Assembly: GCF_001425745.1 (NCBI RefSeq)
Contig: NZ_LMDF01000001.1
Span: 415,154 to 479,153, forward strand
DNA length: 64,000 nucleotides
Direction of reading: 5' to 3'
From: Caulobacter sp. Root343
GTDB lineage: Bacteria > Pseudomonadota > Alphaproteobacteria > Caulobacterales > Caulobacteraceae
The notes beneath the pieces were generated by a model. That model ran no database searches, was not told where the DNA came from, and saw only the letters and a program-made list of their open reading frames with translations. Every line of letters starts with the position of its first letter. The stretch's first letter is position 1. Made by a program: the position numbers and the translations under genes. Below, piece by piece: positions 59,445 to 64,000 of the stretch.

Positions 59445-62012
59445 ATGAGCAAGTCTTTCGATCAACGCTGGTTGCTGGGCGCTTCGGCGGCCGTGCTGAT
59501 GGCCCTGGCCGCGCCAGGCGTCGTGTCGGCGCAAGCGCGCGCTGAACAAGCCTATGACATTCCCGCCCAGGACTTGGCCGGCGCCCTGCGCGCCTTCGGC
59601 CGGGCCTCGGGCAAGCAGCTGGCCTTCGACGAGAGCCTGACCCGCGGCAAGCGCGCGCCCAGGCTGAAAGGCGACTTCAGCGCCGACGAGGGCCTGACCC
59701 GTCTGCTGTCCGGCTCGAACCTGGTGGCTCAACCCACGGCTAGCGGCGTCTACGCCATCCGCGAGCGGCCGCTGCTGGTCTCGGCCAGCGCCGCCGGCCA
59801 GGTCGCCGCGCCGGCCGTCGCCGTAGAGCAAAGCCGTCCGGAAGAACCGGCGCAGGTCGACGAAGTGATCGTCGTCGGCACCCCCGGCGGGGCCGGCGTC
59901 GACAAGCTGTCGGCCAGTTTCGCGGTCACCACCGTCAACGCCCAGGACATCCTGAAGGCCTCGCCCAAGAGCAGCGCCGAGCTGCTGTCCCTGGTGCCCG
60001 GCGTCTGGGTCGAGACCTCGGGCGGCGTGGCCGGCGCCAACGTCTTCGTGCGCGGCTTCCCCGCCACCGGCGACGCCGAGTTCCTGACCATCCAGCTGCA
60101 GGGCGCGCCGATCTATCCGCCCTCGACCCTGTCGTTCCTGGAGAACTCGTCGATCTTCCGGGTCGACGAGACCATCTCGCGGATGGAAGCCCTGCGCGGC
60201 GGCCCCAACCCGATCTTCTCGAACGGCCAGCCGGGCCTGACCACCAACTTCATGCTCAAGGAAGGCGGCGAGGAGACCAAGGGCCTGATCAAGGCCACCA
60301 CCTCCGACTACGGCCTGCGCCGCGTCGACGGCGTGGTCAGCGGCAAGCTGTCCGACGACCTCTATTTCATGGCCGGCGGCTACGTGACCCGCTCGCCCGG
60401 CATCCGCGACACCCAGTTCGACAGCGAGCGGGGCCAGCAGTTCACGGTCAACCTGACCAAGCGGCTGGAGCGCGGCAAGGTCAACTTCTACGCCCGCTTC
60501 ACCGACGACCACGGCGCCTGGTACCTGCCGTTCGCGATCAACGTGCCCGGCGTCGACAAGGGCGAGTACACCCAGCTGGGCGACCTTTCCCGCCAGCAGA
60601 CCCTGCAGGTCCACGCCAACGGCACGACCCGCAACTTCGACCTGGCTCACGGCCGGGGCTGGAAGGGCTATGTGGCTGGCGGCAGCTTCGAGCACGAGTT
60701 CGGCGACGGCTGGACGGTGCGCGACCGCTTCAGCTTCACCAAGGGCGACGCCGACACCTATGGCCTGGTGCCGGACGGCGGGGCGGTGACGGCCGCCTCG
60801 GTGGCGACCGTGATCGGCGGTCCGGTCCGCACCCGCGGCGGCGCGACCCTGGGCGCGGGCGCCTACGTCCAGAACTGGGGCGCCTGGATCGTCGAGAAGG
60901 ACATCGAGGCCTTCGTCAACGACTTCAGCGTCAACAAGAAGATCGGCGGCCACTCGATCTCGGCCGGCTATTACGCCTCCAGCTTCTCGTCGGACGACTT
61001 CTGGACGATCGGCAATTTCAAGCCGATGCAGGTCAAGGCCAACGGCGACTACCTGGCGGCCAACGTCAGTTGCGCCAACCTCGCGACGGCCGGCAGTGGC
61101 TCGGGGTGCTGGGCCTATGGCCTGAACTCGAACGGCGACGGCAAGGTCAACGCCTTCTACCTGGCCGACTCCTGGCAGATCATGGAGCGCCTGCGCCTGG
61201 ACGTCGGCGCGCGCCACGAGACCTTCGACACCGACTATGTCGTCGACGACGGCAATGGCTATCCCGACGGACTGGCCATCCGCACGGTCGACTACAGCAA
61301 GAGCAAGCTCTCCTACACGGCCGGCCTGAACTACGATCTCTCCGAAACATCCGGCGTCTTCGCCCGCTACTCCAAGGGCTACAAGTTCCCCAGCTTCGAC
61401 AACTTTCGCGAAAACCTGACCGACACCCTCAGCGTCAAACAGTACGAGCTGGGCTACAAGCTGCGCTCGGGGCCGTTCGAGCTGTACGCCACCGGCTTCG
61501 CCAACAGCTTCGACGGGGCCAAGTTCGCCGACGTCGGCGGCGTGCTCGAAACCAACGCCAACAAGGCGCGCGGCATCGAGCTGGACGGCCGCTGGCGCTC
61601 GGACTTCGGCCTGTCGCTGGCGCTGAACGGCACGCTGCAGAAGACCGAGATCAAGAAGTCGTCGATCGTGGCCAACAAGGGCAACAGCGCTCAGCGCCAG
61701 CCCAACTGGCAGATCCGCTTCACGCCCAGCTACGATGTCCAGCTGGGGTCGGTGGCCACCACCTTCTACGGCACGGTCAGCGCGGCGGATGATCGCTGGG
61801 GCGACAACGCCAACACCCAGAAGCTCAACGGCTACACCAAGGTCGATCTAGGCGCGATCTTCAACGTCGGCGACTTCAGCGTTCAGGTCGCCGCCGACAA
61901 CCTGACCGACAGCCATGGCCTGACCGAAGGCGACCCGCGCTCGACCAGCGGCGCTAACGCTCGGCCGATCCTGGGCCGGTCAGTGCGGCTGTCGGTGGGG
62001 TATAACTTCTAG
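59445..62012 (+). CDS. TonB-dependent transducer receptor with STN domain (FecA/FpvA type)
   Basis: 855 aa, start ATG after gagggaggg. A signal peptide (to about residue 30) is followed by the STN/secretin signalling domain (about 36-106: YDIPAQDLAGALRAFGRASG, ADEGLTRLLSGSNLVAQ), TonB-box-like VDEVIVVGTP (about 138-147), a plug domain (KSSAELLSLVPGVWVET, MEALRGGPNP) and a long barrel ending ILGRSVRLSVGYNF. The STN domain contacts FecR, making this the sensor of the surface-signalling unit. The ligand is not stated by sequence; a periplasmic trehalase gene follows, so a trehalose-type sugar is possible. Confidence 0.94.
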   Translation: MSKSFDQRWLLGASAAVLMALAAPGVVSAQARAEQAYDIPAQDLAGALRAFGRASGKQLAFDESLTRGKRAPRLKGDFSADEGLTRLLSGSNLVAQPTASGVYAIRERPLLVSASAAGQVAAPAVAVEQSRPEEPAQVDEVIVVGTPGGAGVDKLSASFAVTTVNAQDILKASPKSSAELLSLVPGVWVETSGGVAGANVFVRGFPATGDAEFLTIQLQGAPIYPPSTLSFLENSSIFRVDETISRMEALRGGPNPIFSNGQPGLTTNFMLKEGGEETKGLIKATTSDYGLRRVDGVVSGKLSDDLYFMAGGYVTRSPGIRDTQFDSERGQQFTVNLTKRLERGKVNFYARFTDDHGAWYLPFAINVPGVDKGEYTQLGDLSRQQTLQVHANGTTRNFDLAHGRGWKGYVAGGSFEHEFGDGWTVRDRFSFTKGDADTYGLVPDGGAVTAASVATVIGGPVRTRGGATLGAGAYVQNWGAWIVEKDIEAFVNDFSVNKKIGGHSISAGYYASSFSSDDFWTIGNFKPMQVKANGDYLAANVSCANLATAGSGSGCWAYGLNSNGDGKVNAFYLADSWQIMERLRLDVGARHETFDTDYVVDDGNGYPDGLAIRTVDYSKSKLSYTAGLNYDLSETSGVFARYSKGYKFPSFDNFRENLTDTLSVKQYELGYKLRSGPFELYATGFANSFDGAKFADVGGVLETNANKARGIELDGRWRSDFGLSLALNGTLQKTEIKKSSIVANKGNSAQRQPNWQIRFTPSYDVQLGSVATTFYGTVSAADDRWGDNANTQKLNGYTKVDLGAIFNVGDFSVQVAADNLTDSHGLTEGDPRSTSGANARPILGRSVRLSVGYNF

Positions 62013-62170
62013 GCTTTGGCCTTATTCCGATCTCTCCGGCGAAAGTCGGGCCCCGGGTCGCAAGAGCGTGCGTTTCGGACTATCGTCCGACGCTCTGGTT
62101 GTATCCGGGTCCTGGCCTTGGCCGGGGAGACGGTTGACTGATGTGGCTTGAGTTGAGTTCGAGGCTTCGC

Positions 62171-63775
62171 ATGGTTCGTCTGATCGCCGCGACGTTCGCC
62201 GCCCTGGCCCTATCCTCGGCGGCGTTCGCCGGACCGGAGGACGCAGCCCAGGGCGCGGCCCAGGACGCCGCCAAGGTCCCCACGCCGGCCGACACCTACC
62301 AGGAGCTGTTCCACCAGGTGCAGACCCGGCGGATCTTCCCGGACGGCAAGACCTTCGTCGACGCGGTCCCCAAGCGGGCCCCGGCCAAGATCCTGGCCGA
62401 CTACCGCGCCCACGCGACGTTCAGCGACGCCGAACTGAAGCGCTTCGTCCGCGCCAACTTCGTGGCGCCCGGGGCGGGCGCGGCCCCGAAACGGACAGCC
62501 AAGCGCACGACCCTCAAGGCCCATATCGCCGCCCTCTGGCCGCAACTGACCAAGCCGCCCGTGAAGCCGGTGGCGGGCGGTTCGGCCCTGGCCATGGCCA
62601 AGCCGTTCGTCGTGCCGGGCGGGCGCTTTCGCGAGATCTACTACTGGGACAGCTACTTCACGATGCTGGGCCTGAAGGCCGACGGCCGCGACGACCTCGT
62701 CGAGAACATGATCGACGATTTCGGCGGCCTGATCGACGCCTACGGCCACATCCCCAACGGCGCGCGGACCTATTATCTGAGCCGCTCGCAGCCGCCGTTC
62801 TTCTTCGCCATGGTCGGGCTGTCCGGCGCCACAGATCCCAAGACCCTCAAGGCCCGCGTCGACCTGATGCGCCGTGAGCACGCCTTCTGGATGGACGGCG
62901 CCGACGACCTGAAGCCCGGCGAGGCCCATCGGCGCGTGGTGGCCATGGCCGACGGCGGGGTCCTGAACCGCTACTGGGACGACCGCGCCACGCCGCGCGA
63001 CGAGTCCTATCGCGAGGACCTGGAGACCGCCCTCAAGAGCGGCCGTCCGCAGGCCGAGGTGTTCCGCGACCTGCGGGCCGGGGCCGAGAGCGGCTGGGAC
63101 TTTTCCTCGCGCTGGATGGCCGATGGCCAGAGCCTTTCGACGATCCAGACGACCTCGATCGTGCCGGTCGACCTCAACAGCCTGATGTACGGCCTGGAGA
63201 AGGCGATCTCGACGGGCTGCGCTCAACTGGCGGACGCCGACTGCGTGTCGGAGTTCGACCGTCGCGCCCACGCCCGGGCCGAGGCGATCGACTTCTATCT
63301 GTGGGACAACACCAAGGGCGCCTATCTCGACTATCAGTGGAAGACCGGCCAGCGCCTGGACCATCTCAGCGCGGCGACCTTCTATCCGCTGTTCGTCGGC
63401 GCCGCGGACGAGCCGAAGGCCCACATCGTCGCCCAGAAGGCCTGGGACGAACTGCTGGCCCCCGGCGGCCTGCGCACCACCACCGTCCGCACCGGCCAGC
63501 AGTGGGACACGCCCAACGGCTGGGCGCCGCTGCAGTGGGTGGCCGTCTCGGGCCTGCGCCGCTACGGCGAGGACGCCTTGGCCAGCGAGATCGCCAAGCG
63601 CTGGCTGGCCACGGTCGAGCGCGAGTACAAGGCCAGCGGCAAGATGCTCGAGAAGTACGACGTCGAGGAGGCCAAGGCCGGCGGGGGCGGGGAGTATCCC
63701 ACCCAAGACGGCTTCGGCTGGACCAACGGCGTGGCGCGCGCCTTGATGGAGCCGGCCGCGAAGGCTCCGAACTGA
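62171..63775 (+). CDS. treA: Periplasmic trehalase (GH37)
   Basis: 534 aa from ATG 62171, which starts a clear signal peptide (MVRLIAATFAALALSSAAFA); an ATG at 62141 adds ten residues. GH37 signature 1 is PGGRFREIYYWDSYFTMLG and signature 2 is QWDTPNGWAPLQW. Also typical are FESGWDFSSRW-like AESGWDFSSRWM and GGGGEYPTQDGFGWTNGV near the end. It hydrolyses trehalose to two glucose in the periplasm. It follows the FecIR-linked receptor by 158 nt on the same strand. Confidence 0.95.
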   Translation: MVRLIAATFAALALSSAAFAGPEDAAQGAAQDAAKVPTPADTYQELFHQVQTRRIFPDGKTFVDAVPKRAPAKILADYRAHATFSDAELKRFVRANFVAPGAGAAPKRTAKRTTLKAHIAALWPQLTKPPVKPVAGGSALAMAKPFVVPGGRFREIYYWDSYFTMLGLKADGRDDLVENMIDDFGGLIDAYGHIPNGARTYYLSRSQPPFFFAMVGLSGATDPKTLKARVDLMRREHAFWMDGADDLKPGEAHRRVVAMADGGVLNRYWDDRATPRDESYREDLETALKSGRPQAEVFRDLRAGAESGWDFSSRWMADGQSLSTIQTTSIVPVDLNSLMYGLEKAISTGCAQLADADCVSEFDRRAHARAEAIDFYLWDNTKGAYLDYQWKTGQRLDHLSAATFYPLFVGAADEPKAHIVAQKAWDELLAPGGLRTTTVRTGQQWDTPNGWAPLQWVAVSGLRRYGEDALASEIAKRWLATVEREYKASGKMLEKYDVEEAKAGGGGEYPTQDGFGWTNGVARALMEPAAKAPN

Positions 63776-63814
63776 GCTTGACCCCGCGCCCGGCCCCGCC
63801 TACGCCGGACCTCG

Positions 63815-63985
63815 AAGGCATGGAGGCGCAAGCCTCCGGGAACGCGGTGACCAATCCGCGGCTGCCCCCGCAACTGTGATCGTCCGTCGATCGTCACGGC
63901 ACTCCGCCACTGGGACCCCTCTTTCTTGAAAGAGAGCCTGGGAAGGCGCCGCGACGGGAGGGCGTAAGCCAGGAGACCGGCCTTC
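63815..63985 (+). promoter_or_regulatory. Cobalamin riboswitch
   Basis: Conserved blocks in order: gggaacgcggtgaccaatccgc (peak of the B12 element, 63838-63859), gctgcccccgcaactgtgat (63861-63880), gccactggg (63906-63914), gcctgggaaggcg (63936-63948) and the B12 box gccaggagacc (63968-63978). It is on the plus strand after treA. The regulated gene, commonly a BtuB receptor or cobalamin pathway gene, must begin beyond 64000. Confidence 0.93.
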
Positions 63986-64000
63986 GTCATATCAACGCGG

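Noticed and set aside
1..64000. CRISPR arrays, prophage, insertion-sequence transposases, tRNA or rRNA genes
   Set aside because: No regularly spaced direct repeats, transposase or phage motifs, or tRNA cloverleaf/rRNA sequence were recognised on reading the window.

Overview
The window is high-GC DNA with dense, short-spaced genes from an alphaproteobacterium, almost certainly a Caulobacter species. The strongest taxonomic marker is a tipN-like new-pole gene (6800-9478). The uronate catabolism cluster beside it, the many TonB-dependent receptors, a LOV kinase/response-regulator pair and several families of palindromic intergenic repeats fit the same assignment. I identified families by reading motifs; no database search was run.

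Layout. 1-6.2 kb: metG, an MFS transporter and sulfate activation (cysD-cysNC). 6.2-10 kb: tipN and a small phosphoglycosyl transferase. 10-23 kb: a hexuronate block with a UxuB-type reductase, uxaA, a divergent LacI-family regulator, uxaC, kduI, kduD, ppc, kdgA and kdgK. Together these take uronates and unsaturated uronates to KDG, then KDPG, pyruvate and triose phosphate, with ppc as anaplerosis. 23-28 kb: a repeat-rich gene-poor stretch, a membrane-anchored LuxR-HTH protein, an exported alpha/beta hydrolase and a VapBC/Phd-type toxin-antitoxin pair. 28-36 kb: a CPA2 antiporter, a MASE1 hybrid histidine kinase, a flavin-dependent halogenase, and a LOV-PAS-HWE kinase followed by a single-domain receiver. 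36-41 kb: a PQQ sugar dehydrogenase, a Gfo/Idh/MocA oxidoreductase, an ExuT-like transporter with a 2-keto-4-pentenoate-hydratase-like gene, and a BlaI-type repressor.

41-48.7 kb: a minus-strand trehalose/glucan group (GH15, TonB receptor, otsB, otsA). 48.8-52.3 kb: an L,D-transpeptidase next to a DUF882/MepK-like hydrolase, then small envelope proteins and a GFA-family protein. 52.3-57.7 kb: pstS with a PHO box, an arsR-aqpS-arsC operon, nsrR divergent from hmp, and xthA. 57.7-64 kb: FecI sigma factor, FecR anti-sigma, an STN-domain TonB receptor and a periplasmic trehalase. A cobalamin riboswitch lies at the right edge and its target gene is outside the window.

The main regulatory observation is a shared palindromic operator with core TGACACCGGT. 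It occurs at five places: before uxaA, before uxaC, twice before kdgA-kdgK, and before the hydratase-exuT pair about 20 kb away. This defines a local LacI-family (UxuR-like) regulon. Other readable sites are a PHO box, an NsrR dyad, an ArsR dyad, a TA operator and a candidate EcfG/SigT promoter before the receiver gene.
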